Source: an uncultured Ruminococcus sp.
GTDB lineage: Bacteria > Bacillota > Clostridia > Oscillospirales > CAG-272
NCBI GenBank assembly: GCA_902778145.1
Contig: CACYWW010000008.1
Coordinates: forward strand, 1-56,021
Reading direction: 5' to 3'
DNA: 56,021 bases
Shown in pieces: positions 42,401 through 50,285 of this stretch. The first letter of the stretch is position 1. Each line of letters begins with the position of its first letter. Position numbers and translations under genes: made by a program. The notes beneath the pieces were generated by a model. It saw nothing but the letters and a program-made list of their open reading frames with translations. It was not told where the DNA came from and searched no databases.

Positions 42401-45400
42401 AACGGGTTCCTCGAGCTCTTCCGGATGAGTGTTGAGCTTGTAGGAGCTGTAGTTTGCCGCGTAGTCGTAAACTTCAACGAGGAAGTGGCCGGTCTCGAGG
42501 TCAGCCTCGGAGAGGTCGAACATCGCCGCTATCTGATCGCCCTTGCGGACGTCGGCGGGATCCATCGTGGAAAGCGCGGATACGGGAACGATGTTATCGG
42601 CGCCGACATAAGCGACGAGATCACCGTCCTGGCTCCAGACGACTATAGCGGAAACGTAGTTTTCGTCATGCGCTTCGATGGTAAGGGACGAATCCTCTTC
42701 ATCAAACGAAACGTTGACTATCTGAGGATCGATCGTGTCGATCGTCAGCGGCAGGCTCATCTTGGCGCCTTCGCCGACCTTGCTCCAGTCTACGGAACCG
42801 TCTTCGTTGACGTAGTATTCGGGAGCGAGCTCATAGTTGATGACTATCTGCTGGCCTTCTTTTACATTTCTCGGAATGTAGTTGATTCCGACTCTTGTGC
42901 TTGTGTTCTGCCATACAGCCTGATTCTGATTGTAGAACGCACCGTAGAGCTGGCCGCCTATTATCTCGGAACCGACGATCGTTCTGCCGTACTGGTTCGT
43001 CGCGAAGAAGCGGGAAGCGGCGGCGTTGCGTATCTGAACGTATGAAACGCTGCCGACACCGTTGGTGTTCGGGTTGATGGCGTTGCGTTCGGGATGCTCT
43101 TCCGCGTCGGCGATCATCGGGTTGCCGCCGAGAACGTATCCGTCGGTGCCTACGAAGTACTTTTGTCCTTCAAGGCTGCTGGGAACGTAGTAGTCGGGTT
43201 CTTCGTCACCGTCTATATCTTCGTTCGAATCGAACATGGAGGACTCGGTGATGCTGCCCCAGAAACCGAGAACCGGTATGGAGTGGATAACGCCGAGAGC
43301 GCCGTCTTCGGTGTCGCCTTCCTTGACGAAGATGTAACCTTCGATCCAGTTGCCGTTTACGTCATACTCTTCCGGGAAGTTGAGCGTGACTTCGGCTTCT
43401 ATGTGCGCCGTTTCACCGCCGTCGAGAACTGTCTCGATCGTGCCGAGGAGACGGAACGCGAGGTAAGCGTCGTGAGTGTCAACGTCGCCGTCTTCGTCGA
43501 GATCGGCGTACTCTTCGTTGTACAGGACGTCGGTCAGACCCGCGAGGTAGTCAAGCAGGTACTGAGCGTCGAGAACGTTGACTATATCGTTGCCGTCGAA
43601 ATCGTATTCGCCGGGAACGGGGTTGATCTCTTCGCCGTTGACGGTCCAGACTATCGCGGCGTCGATGAAATCGGTGTCGTTCCATCTGAAGCCGTAGTCG
43701 ATGTACTGGGTGAAGAAATCAGCGCTGAGATTGTAAAGTATCGGAGCATCGGAGAAGTTGACAAGATCGAAAGCGACCTTGAACGAATCGCCGCGCTCTA
43801 TCTCGCCTATCTCTGCCTTGACCTTGCCGTCTTTGGCGGAGGCTGTGGCGGATTCATCCATGAGGATGTAGGAACGGGAGTTGATGACCGCGTTGACGTC
43901 AACGAGGCCGGCGCCCTGATGCATTACGGAGTAGTAATATCCGTTTTCATCGGTGAGCGGCTTTGCGGTGGACATCAGCAGGCTCTGTGCGAGCTGACGC
44001 GGGGACATGCCCTCTGCGACGCCGTCGTTCTCACGGATATACTGTGCGACGACTGCCGCGATACCGGCGATCTGAGGAGACGCCATGGAGGTACCGGACA
44101 TGAGCTCATAATTGTTGTGACCGGAAGCGTTGTCTGATTCGCTTACGTAATGGTCACCGTTTACGGACCAGATGTTTCCGCCGGGAGCGGTGATCTCGGG
44201 TTTGATGGTGAGAGCGTTGTTTCCGCCCCACGACGAGAAGTCGCTCATCGTCTTTGTTTCGCTGTCGTTGTAAACGGCTTTCTTTTCTTCGTTTACGGTG
44301 ATGGTGCCGACGTAAACTTCGAAATCGTAACCGTCAAGCTTTTCGGCGGACGCTCTGATGGCGGCGCCGTCGTCCTGCGTTATCGAAACTGCCGGAGCAG
44401 TGTATGAGTAACCGGAGAGGTTCATGTTGATAACGCCGGGCTGGTTGTTCGCTATGATCGTAGCGACGGCACCGTTTGCTACGGCGGCGTTGGCTTTCAT
44501 ATAGAAGGAAGTCTCACCGCGGTTGCAGATCGCGATCTTGCCTTCGAGTATATCGGCGACCGCTTCGAACTGCGCGTCGGTACCGGGAACATTGATGTAT
44601 ACGAATTCGTATTCACCCGCTATGCTCGTGATCGGCTCGTTGCCGTAGTTGGCCGTTTCGGCGTAGAATATATCGCTGCCGGAGACCGTGAGCGTTGCGC
44701 CTATCTGACCGTCGTTGTCAACGGACGCGACCGAAAGAGTGTTCTTGTAAGTCGCGGGGCTGCCGCCGGTGTGATAGTTGATGTCGCCTTCCTTCAGAAG
44801 ATCGTAACCGTATTTGCCGGATACGTTCGTGAAGTGGTTCCAGGAGTAGTTGTTGCCCGCGGAGTTTGCCCAGATTATATCGGAATCCTCAAGGGACTCG
44901 ATTATATCGGCATACGTGCTGTTGGTGGTGAAGCCCGCGGCAGAGGAACCGAGCGAGAGGTTGACGGCGTCGGCACCGAGTATGATGGCGTCTTCAATGG
45001 CGATCATGTAGTCGGAGTCGTACGCGCCGCCGCCCTTGCCGAACACCTTCATGATGAGCAGCTGAGCGTCGGGAGCCTCGCCCTGCGTCAGGACGGTTTC
45101 GAGAGCGGGAACGAATTCACCGGTCTCTTCGTCTATGACGTATTTGTTGGCAGCGGCGATACCGGCGACGTGTGAGCCGTGCTCGCCCTGCGTGTCGTTT
45201 TCGTGAGTGAACTGGAGGTCGCCGTCGACGTAGTTGACGCCGAACGGCACCTTCGCGTTGTTGTAGACGCCGTCATAGCTGCCGAGGCGGTCCGCAATGT
45301 TCAGCTCTTCCCAAACGGCAGCAACGTCTTCCTCGGTCATAAGGACGATCGGGTCCTTACCTTCCTCGGCACGCTTCTCGTTGAGCTCGTTTATGGCGTA

Positions 45401-46066
45401 CTCGAACGCGTCTCCGTTGAAGGAGCGGTGAGCAACGTCAAGACCGGTATCGACGATCGCGATCTTGCTGCCGGCGCCGGTATAGCCCGCCGCCCACGCC
45501 ATGACGTTGTTCGTCATCTCAGTGGAGACAGCCATATTCGGCTCTTCAGCCTGAGGCAGATACTCTGTCTCAAGCACTACGTCAGCTACGCCGAGAACGT
45601 TCTTTATGGCGTTGATTTTGCCGTAAGGAACTCTCGCGGAGATGATGTTTGCAGCCAGCGTCAGATTCCAGACCACATCCAGCTTCTCGCCGTCAAGAGC
45701 TTTCGTGCTGATCTTATCAGCAAGAGCGGTCTGAGCGGCTTTCAGACTGTTGCGGTAGCTCACAGCGCTCTTGTTTGCGGCAAAGCTCTTTGCGCTGTAA
45801 CCGGCGCCGAGAACCGATTTGCCGTTGAGCACTATGGAAACGCGGACTACGTCATTGTCGGCGTATTTGACTTTATCAGTCAAATCCGCTTTGTTGGCCT
45901 TGCCGAGCTTGGCGTCGGCGTCGACCTTCGTGACGGTCACTGACCGGTTTGCTTTCGCCGCGGATTCTTCGGGAAGGGCAGTCGCAACGGCTGAAACAGC
46001 CAGAGCGGCGACCATCACCAAAGAAAGCAAAGCGGCTAAAAAGCGCTTTCCGAACAATTTCTTCAT
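39452..46066 (-). CDS. Giant secreted S8 (lactocepin/C5a-peptidase-like) protease with internal dockerin
   Basis: A 2,204-residue exported subtilase. Signal peptide about 1-29; I9-like propeptide about 100-170. Catalytic triad: IAIVDTGLDVAH (Asp about 206), GEHGSHVAGIAA (His about 297) and SGTSMASPQIAG (Ser about 660). A PA-type insert lies about 480-600. After the catalytic part an Fn3-like region is interrupted by a type I dockerin (about 815-880; DFDGNDIVNVLDAQYLLDYL and DLDEDGDVDTHDAYLAFRLL). A BIG2-like domain is at about 1220-1310, a propeller-like region about 1320-1560, and a cohesin-like stretch may lie about 1580-1700. Two tandem repeats of about 155 residues (FVGWYHDADF / FAGWYKNIAF ... 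SADSANY ... VYFVSKK) end the protein. No sortase or SLH motif is seen. It has its own promoter. Confidence 0.88.
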   Translation of the reverse strand: MKKLFGKRFLAALLSLVMVAALAVSAVATALPEESAAKANRSVTVTKVDADAKLGKANKADLTDKVKYADNDVVRVSIVLNGKSVLGAGYSAKSFAANKSAVSYRNSLKAAQTALADKISTKALDGEKLDVVWNLTLAANIISARVPYGKINAIKNVLGVADVVLETEYLPQAEEPNMAVSTEMTNNVMAWAAGYTGAGSKIAIVDTGLDVAHRSFNGDAFEYAINELNEKRAEEGKDPIVLMTEEDVAAVWEELNIADRLGSYDGVYNNAKVPFGVNYVDGDLQFTHENDTQGEHGSHVAGIAAANKYVIDEETGEFVPALETVLTQGEAPDAQLLIMKVFGKGGGAYDSDYMIAIEDAIILGADAVNLSLGSSAAGFTTNSTYADIIESLEDSDIIWANSAGNNYSWNHFTNVSGKYGYDLLKEGDINYHTGGSPATYKNTLSVASVDNDGQIGATLTVSGSDIFYAETANYGNEPITSIAGEYEFVYINVPGTDAQFEAVADILEGKIAICNRGETSFYMKANAAVANGAVATIIANNQPGVINMNLSGYSYTAPAVSITQDDGAAIRASAEKLDGYDFEVYVGTITVNEEKKAVYNDSETKTMSDFSSWGGNNALTIKPEITAPGGNIWSVNGDHYVSESDNASGHNNYELMSGTSMASPQIAGIAAVVAQYIRENDGVAEGMSPRQLAQSLLMSTAKPLTDENGYYYSVMHQGAGLVDVNAVINSRSYILMDESATASAKDGKVKAEIGEIERGDSFKVAFDLVNFSDAPILYNLSADFFTQYIDYGFRWNDTDFIDAAIVWTVNGEEINPVPGEYDFDGNDIVNVLDAQYLLDYLAGLTDVLYNEEYADLDEDGDVDTHDAYLAFRLLGTIETVLDGGETAHIEAEVTLNFPEEYDVNGNWIEGYIFVKEGDTEDGALGVIHSIPVLGFWGSITESSMFDSNEDIDGDEEPDYYVPSSLEGQKYFVGTDGYVLGGNPMIADAEEHPERNAINPNTNGVGSVSYVQIRNAAASRFFATNQYGRTIVGSEIIGGQLYGAFYNQNQAVWQNTSTRVGINYIPRNVKEGQQIVINYELAPEYYVNEDGSVDWSKVGEGAKMSLPLTIDTIDPQIVNVSFDEEDSSLTIEAHDENYVSAIVVWSQDGDLVAYVGADNIVPVSALSTMDPADVRKGDQIAAMFDLSEADLETGHFLVEVYDYAANYSSYKLNTHPEELEEPVEVSVEIDQGEEATIVGAGTLQLTATVLPWGFEYDDVVWTVEEQADAATFEEAEVVTVDDNGLVTVVTGSDGFAVVRATSEYDPEAYAEILITVKFIDKELNGIIWDENGEVWFTDFNLKSIPEYEKLHEASMRLQLTGTAYDQNGTLYAATFDSNDWVSDLYTVDPETFEAELIGGSSEIGYMDITSAPSLGDNHLLAVYGPYVVIVNKDTGDYDGVFNLNNYTSGNYLVGIAYEGSDYNSTYRANVDYVWLIDVSGTLYRMGLMPYNGSYANFRPSTIGQIGDTVDTPYFQSLYYDGASLFWSRYNGADNLVEIIMVNDIYNDGSIYSVGKFADNVWPVAGLFELGINPATGFETVEHPAAVIEGPMSTERIAKIDFNKKSGGSLNSIKDLDPTGELQSVKTDVYIGVEVPANTTNGLIVVDYDPAKAQLNEYNTYADHVSVKESTGKLVIAYTFDIDEITGEETDPAESDGTVGEEDEVLVIDLWFAYGSEGIVLITDEEVNNEHPATETKVFLGGYPVDPIPEDYSEPVWTWNEDNTAAYATFTRSDGVTKTVDATVEVEEIEPDCEIDGLITYTATVEFNGETYTDVVEVVLEATGHDYGEPEWEWADDKASATVTFECANNAEHVETIDAAVELELFETDNGLVNVYTATAEFNGDVYTDTIEVTGVFAGWYKNIAFTDPYTATPAEDDVKYAKLVAPETFDLRVQIVEPAPGDTDAKVRVYTSADSANYQSVKFIVTSGDFTKEYTVKNYYRELSESLGLEAIEDPKVFSDDSVYFVSKKMALPAEIFNNAVTVKTIFTTCDGTEFEGGTVEFTVEMNYVFVGWYHDADFTEPFTAQPDEGEEAYAKYVHKDTFKMIAQIGNIEEGATSFKARFITSADSANYSSILFKVEYENTVKSYTVKNFYKAMSEDAEIGLEGFDDPKELFSEDSLYFVSKKSLIADADAFGNEITVYALLTALDGTVIETEHTVFTVELP

Positions 46067-46230
46067 GAATTGTCTCTCCTTTGTTTTATTGATGAAAAGA
46101 CCTCTCGGTCAAAATCAAACACGCATCAGGGACCAGGCTGAAATAGTGATTGTGATGAAATTGCAATTTTCTTCCGGCAACTGCCGCAATACACATTTGA
46201 CATCATCTTTTAAATAAAATATTTTTTGTT

Positions 46231-46259
46231 ATTATACTACGGAAAATGCAATTTGTCAA
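46231..46259 (-). promoter_or_regulatory. Sigma-A promoter for the S8 protease, with a long leader
   Basis: On the minus strand consensus TTGACA (46254-46259) and TATAAT (46231-46236) are 17 bases apart. The transcript start near 46224 leaves a leader of about 158 bases before the ATG at 46066, preceded by AAAGGAGAG. The leader contains a short inverted repeat (TTGCGGCAGTTGCCGG on the minus strand) but nothing I recognise as a riboswitch. Confidence 0.85.
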
Positions 46260-46501
46260 GATGCTGAGTTGCATTTTCTTGCTTTTCTCTGAAAAAATAT
46301 TTATAAATAAGTCCTTTTGATGAATATTCTGTTTCCCTGAATTTTCGCTGTATTTGTTTATTTATAGATGCATGTATTTATGCGTATGAAGGAATAAAAA
46401 ATGAGCGTTTTCCGGGGTACTCATACGGGCAAGATCCGTCGGATCACGACGTTTTTTTGCGCCGCGCCGGCACGGCTGCCGACAAAAAAAACGCCTCTTT
46501 T

Positions 46502-46735
46502 GCCGACTGTTCTGAAGGACAGTCGGCAACGAAATCCACCCCTGCGGGGTGGGTGAAATCGCCTGCGGCGGTGAAATTGCCCTGCGGGCAGTGAAATCGC
46601 CTCGACGGCGGTGGGTGGATTTCATTTCACCGAACGCATAAGCGTTCGATTTCACCTGAGGGCAATGCCCGAAGATTTCACCTTTTGCCGTAAGGCAAAA
46701 GATTTCACTTTTTTGACGTTTGGCACACAAACGTC
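46502..46735. repeat. Array of short hairpins joined by GTGAAAT / ATTTCAC heptamers
   Basis: Nine small palindromes alternate with heptamers: hairpins at 46502-46527, 46536-46552, 46560-46570, 46578-46590, 46598-46610, 46631-46648, 46656-46674, 46682-46701 and 46715-46735. GTGAAAT occurs at 46553, 46571 and 46591; its reverse complement ATTTCAC occurs at 46624, 46649, 46675 and 46702. The heptamers thus point toward each other from both sides of 46611-46623. The hairpins differ in sequence. This fills most of the 750-base gap between the S8 and LmbE-like genes; 46270-46500 shows nothing else supportable. Confidence 0.85.
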
Positions 46736-46761
46736 CTGCTTGCAGAGATATGCGACAAAAT

Positions 46762-46805
46762 ACCGGCTGAAATAAGGATTTTGTTCCTTACTTCAGCCGG
46801 TTTTC
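46762..46805. terminator. Terminator of the LmbE-like gene
   Basis: Arms ACCGGCTGAA (46762-46771) and TTCAGCCGGT (46792-46801) pair perfectly, and an inner pair (ATAAGGA / TCCTTAC-like) extends the stem. On the minus strand the sequence ATTTTGTC follows. It lies 12 bases beyond the stop codon. Confidence 0.75.
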
Positions 46806-46817
46806 ATTGGCCTGAGC

Positions 46818-47510
46818 TCAGAGCATTTCTTTTTTTATTTTTCTATTTCTATCAAACACCGAAAACGCTTCGGCGTACATAGTTTTGCCGAGACATCCGC
46901 GCATCCTCGCGAGTGATGTGTAGTAATCATAGTACGCGAAATCCCTGCTGTTCATCACGAACCAATGGAGCCTCAAACCTTCGCACCAGAGCTCGTATCC
47001 GCGTGTGATATCAACGTAGATATAAGGGGAAAAATCCGGATCGTCCTCCCAGTTTTCGGCAAAATATACGGGCGCGTAATGGCGGGCGCCCTTCAGAGCG
47101 TCGTTTTCGACGACGCTCGCAAGGAACTGCGCGTCGCATACTATCCTGTGCGTCCTGTCGTGGTCCTTGTGCATCGTACTGCGCCAGTGGGTCGTTATCA
47201 CGTCCGGGCGGATCTCTCTTATAATGTTCGCGACTTCATATCTGACGTTCTCGTCGTCGGGCAGCTCTCCGTCCGGGTAGTCCAGAACGTACGCCCTGCC
47301 GTTCATGAGCGAGGCAAAGCCCTCCGCCTCCGCGATCTTCTGTTTTCTGTATTCTTCGCAGGTCACGCCCGCGGGATTGCCGCGTTCTCCCGCCGTCAGC
47401 GCGAGCGTGAAGCTTTCGCCGCCGTCCGCGGCGTTCGCAGCGAGCACTCCGCCCGAGGTAAGCTCCGCGTCGCCTATATGCCCGCCTATCGCAAGTATCG
47501 TTTTCGCCAT
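46818..47510 (-). CDS. LmbE/PIG-L family deacetylase
   Basis: A 230-residue protein of the zinc-dependent N-acetylglucosaminyl deacetylase family. The metal motif usually written AHPDDxE appears as GGHIGDAELTSGG (about 8-20), and the distant His motif HWRSTMHKDHDRTH (about 107-120) supplies the remaining ligand. Family members remove acetyl groups from GlcNAc-linked small molecules (mycothiol, bacillithiol, antibiotics). The substitution of Ile-Gly for Pro-Asp in the first motif removes one usual ligand candidate, so activity should be checked. It is transcribed alone from a clear promoter, divergently from the next operon. Confidence 0.83.
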   Translation of the reverse strand: MAKTILAIGGHIGDAELTSGGVLAANAADGGESFTLALTAGERGNPAGVTCEEYRKQKIAEAEGFASLMNGRAYVLDYPDGELPDDENVRYEVANIIREIRPDVITTHWRSTMHKDHDRTHRIVCDAQFLASVVENDALKGARHYAPVYFAENWEDDPDFSPYIYVDITRGYELWCEGLRLHWFVMNSRDFAYYDYYTSLARMRGCLGKTMYAEAFSVFDRNRKIKKEML

Positions 47511-47546
47511 TTTTCCGCTCCTGCCGTTTTCAATAATTACAGTATC

Positions 47547-47575
47547 ATTGTAAAGAAAAAATGTGAATATTTCAA
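47547..47575 (-). promoter_or_regulatory. Sigma-A promoter for the LmbE-like gene
   Basis: On the minus strand TTGAAA (47570-47575) and TACAAT (47547-47552) are 17 bases apart. AGGAG lies just before the ATG at 47510. Confidence 0.75.
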
Positions 47576-47633
47576 CAATCCCCGAGGCGGTACGCGCCGG
47601 CGCGTATTTTTTTACGTATGAGTTTTTCCGCTA

Positions 47634-47662
47634 TTGACAAAAGGGTGCGACGATGATATAAT
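47634..47662 (+). promoter_or_regulatory. Consensus sigma-A promoter for the hydrolase-isomerase-FeoB operon
   Basis: TTGACA (47634-47639) and TATAAT (47657-47662) are both perfect and 17 bases apart. The expected transcription start is near 47669, which lies after the ATG at 47665 and therefore rules that codon out as the start on this transcript. Confidence 0.88.
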
Positions 47663-47688
47663 CAATGAAAAAAAAACGGGCTTCGCAG

Positions 47689-48846
47689 ATGTACGATAAT
47701 TCAGTATTGCTACAACTTCAGAAAAACGTGATCGCAAACGGTATCGCCGCGGGAAACGCCCTGCTTTACGGCGACAAAAACGGCGTGATATTCAACAGCT
47801 GTATGGGAGTCTCCGACGCGGAGAAAATGACGCCGGTAAGCGATGAAACGTATTTTCACCATTACTCGATGACGAAGATCTTCACGGTCGTCTCGGCGCT
47901 TATCCTGTATGAAAAAGGTCTTCTTGATCTTGACGGAGACGTCAGCCGTTATCTGCCCGCGTACGCGGATCTGACCGTGTACGATAACGGAATGATACGG
48001 AGAGCGGAAAACAGGATGACGGTGCGCCATCTGTTCACGATGACGTCGGGGCTGACGTATCTGACGGATGATTTTGGCGGCAGAGTCGCTGAGTTTGAGA
48101 GACGGTTCAGAGCCGGCGCGTGGGATACCGTGCGGTTTGCGGAAGAACTCGCGTCCGTGCCGCTCGCGTTCGAGCCGGGCACACAGTTCCGCTACGGTCT
48201 GTCGCACGACGTTTTAGGCGCTCTGATCGAGATAATATCGGGACAAACGCTTGACAGATTCTTCGATGAATACATTTTCAGACCGCTCGGCATGAATGAC
48301 ACTTACTTTTACCGGAAACTGCCGGCGGAAAAAGAAAAACTGCTCGCGAAAAATACGGAGTTTATAGGCGGCAGATACGTCAATATACCGCTTCCGAGCC
48401 GCCCGGTGCCGTGCTTTGAAAACACCGGGGACAACAAGGTTTTATCGGGAGGTTCGGGCCTCGTCGGCACCGCTTCCGACTACGCAAGATTCCTTGCTGC
48501 GCTGCTGTCCGACGGCGGCGGGCTGATAAAGCCGGAAACGCTTGAGCTGATGACGAGACCCGCGCTTACGCCGGAGCAGAGAAAGACGTATAATAAAAAA
48601 GAATTTGACAGCTCATCTTTCGGGGATGAGCACACGTTCGCCTTAGGCGTGCGGGTACAGGATAAAGAGGCGCCGTCCGGTTCGGTCGGCGAATACGGCT
48701 GGTCAGGCGCGCTCGGCACGTGGTTTTTCATCGACGTACGCGACGGTATGTGGTTTTTGTATATGCATCAGCACACGCCCGCGCGCCACGGCGAATATAT
48801 ATGTCGTTTAAGAGACGCTTTTAACAACGGAGGGATCGGTATATGA
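47689..48846 (+). CDS. Beta-lactamase-family serine hydrolase
   Basis: A 385-residue cytoplasmic-looking member of the class C beta-lactamase / esterase (PF00144) group. The catalytic SxxK is YSMTKIF (Ser60, Lys63), the second motif is YGLSHDVLG (Tyr about 164) and a third near GWSGALGTW (about 343-351) replaces the KTG/HxG element. Such proteins are esterases, peptidases or D-amino-acid hydrolases; the substrate is unknown. I place the start at 47689 because the ATG at 47665 precedes the predicted transcript start; no good ribosome site precedes either, so the message may be nearly leaderless. The TGA overlaps the next ATG by four bases. Confidence 0.82.
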   Translation: MYDNSVLLQLQKNVIANGIAAGNALLYGDKNGVIFNSCMGVSDAEKMTPVSDETYFHHYSMTKIFTVVSALILYEKGLLDLDGDVSRYLPAYADLTVYDNGMIRRAENRMTVRHLFTMTSGLTYLTDDFGGRVAEFERRFRAGAWDTVRFAEELASVPLAFEPGTQFRYGLSHDVLGALIEIISGQTLDRFFDEYIFRPLGMNDTYFYRKLPAEKEKLLAKNTEFIGGRYVNIPLPSRPVPCFENTGDNKVLSGGSGLVGTASDYARFLAALLSDGGGLIKPETLELMTRPALTPEQRKTYNKKEFDSSSFGDEHTFALGVRVQDKEAPSGSVGEYGWSGALGTWFFIDVRDGMWFLYMHQHTPARHGEYICRLRDAFNNGGIGI

Positions 48847-50285
48847 TAGGAAGAAGAAAGCCGCTTTACGCAAAAGTCGGCGTTTTCGGCGTAGGACACG
48901 CGGTATACTGGGATCAGTTTCCGGGACTGTATGAAAAACTCATGGAATACCACGCGGACATGGTATCGATCGTCCGCGGGACCGGTGTGGATATTATAGA
49001 TCTCGGTATGATAGATTCGAGTATCGCGTCATACGAGGCTCAAAGAAAACTGAACGCGGAAGGCGTTGACGTGATATTCTGCAATATGCTGACGTACGCC
49101 ACGTCGTCGGTCTTCGCGCCGGTCATTAGGGACGCGAACGCCCCCGTGGTGCTGACCGCCCTGCAGCCGCTTTCTCATATGGATTATACGAACGCAAGCA
49201 CGCGTCAGCAGCTCGAAAACGACTGCATCTGTTCCGTCCCGGAATTTACCGGGGTGGCGATCCGCATGGGCAGACGCGTCGCCGACGTGGTGATAGGCAA
49301 GCTGTACGGCGACAGCCGCGCGGCGGCTGAAATCGCCGAATGGTGCGACATCGCGCGCGTCCTGCACGGTCTGCACGGCGCAAGGTTCGGTCTGATGGGA
49401 CACGTGCTCGAATCGATGTACGATATGCATACGGATCCGACGGCTGTTTCCGCGGCGTTCGGCATTCATGTGCCGCTGATAGAAACGGACGAAGCCGTCG
49501 CGCTCTCACAGCTCGTGACCGGGGAAGAGGTTGAGAAAAAGCTCAGGATCATCGTCGAGAACTTCGATATGCCCGACCCCGAAACGGACCCGCTGACAAT
49601 GAAGGTCACGGAAGAGGATCTGCGCGCATCGGCAAAGGCTGCCGCGGCGCTCGACAGACTGATAGACAAATACAGCCTTGACGGACTCGCGTATTATTAT
49701 AACGGTCTGCCGGACTCGGCCGCGCGGCAGCTCGTCAGCGCGTTCACAGTCGGCAACTCGCTGCTGAACGCCGAAGGAATCCCGATGTGCGGCGAATTCG
49801 ATCTGAAAACGTGCATCGCCATGTTTATAATGGACAGGCTCGGCATAGGCGGAAGCTTCGCGGAATTCCATCCGTTCGATTTTGATGAGGATTTCATCTT
49901 CGTCGGCCACGACGGACCGCATCACATAGCGATAGCGGACGGCAAACCGGTGCTGAGGAGCCTGAAAAAGTATCACGGCAAGCCGGGATCCGGAGCGTCT
50001 GTCGAATTCAGTATAAAAGAAGGACCGATAACCATGCTCGGCATAACGCAGACCTGCAGCGGGTTCAGATTCGTCATAGGCGAGGGAGAATCCGGGAAGG
50101 GACCTATACCGCCGACGGGAAACACGAACACGCGCGGGTATTTCGGTCATGACTGCCGTTCGTTCATAAAACGCTGGGTATCCGAAGGACCGACGCATCA
50201 TTATGCGCTCGGCGTCGGACACCGCGCGCAGACCATTAAAAAAATTGCCGATTGTCTCGGCATTGAAAGTGTGATAGTAAAATGA
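48843..50285 (+). CDS. L-fucose/L-arabinose isomerase-family protein
   Basis: A 480-residue protein resembling the sugar isomerases AraA/FucI. Its N-terminal domain begins KVGVFGVGHAVYWDQFPGLY and includes the Rossmann-like GVDVIFCNMLTYATSSVF; the middle shows GHVLESMYDMHTDPTAV; the C-terminal half includes a Cys/Glu-containing MCGEFDLKTCIAMFIMDRLG and FHPFDFDEDFIFVGHDGPHH, where isomerases bind manganese and substrate. It would interconvert an aldose and a ketose such as fucose or arabinose released by the hydrolases around it. It is coupled by ATGA overlaps to both the upstream hydrolase and the downstream FeoB gene. Confidence 0.82.
   Translation: MIGRRKPLYAKVGVFGVGHAVYWDQFPGLYEKLMEYHADMVSIVRGTGVDIIDLGMIDSSIASYEAQRKLNAEGVDVIFCNMLTYATSSVFAPVIRDANAPVVLTALQPLSHMDYTNASTRQQLENDCICSVPEFTGVAIRMGRRVADVVIGKLYGDSRAAAEIAEWCDIARVLHGLHGARFGLMGHVLESMYDMHTDPTAVSAAFGIHVPLIETDEAVALSQLVTGEEVEKKLRIIVENFDMPDPETDPLTMKVTEEDLRASAKAAAALDRLIDKYSLDGLAYYYNGLPDSAARQLVSAFTVGNSLLNAEGIPMCGEFDLKTCIAMFIMDRLGIGGSFAEFHPFDFDEDFIFVGHDGPHHIAIADGKPVLRSLKKYHGKPGSGASVEFSIKEGPITMLGITQTCSGFRFVIGEGESGKGPIPPTGNTNTRGYFGHDCRSFIKRWVSEGPTHHYALGVGHRAQTIKKIADCLGIESVIVK

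Noticed and set aside
46067..46224. Riboswitch in the S8 protease leader
   Set aside because: The leader is long enough, but I see no conserved core of any known riboswitch class and only one short stem.
46525..46710. Possible CRISPR array
   Set aside because: The repeated unit is only 7 bases, changes orientation midway, and the intervening segments are palindromes of 11-20 bases, unlike spacers. No cas gene is present.
46362..46730. A 122-codon minus-strand open frame over the hairpin array
   Set aside because: It is read through the repeat array itself, is very rich in Arg/Pro/Ser, has no ribosome site and no resemblance to a protein.
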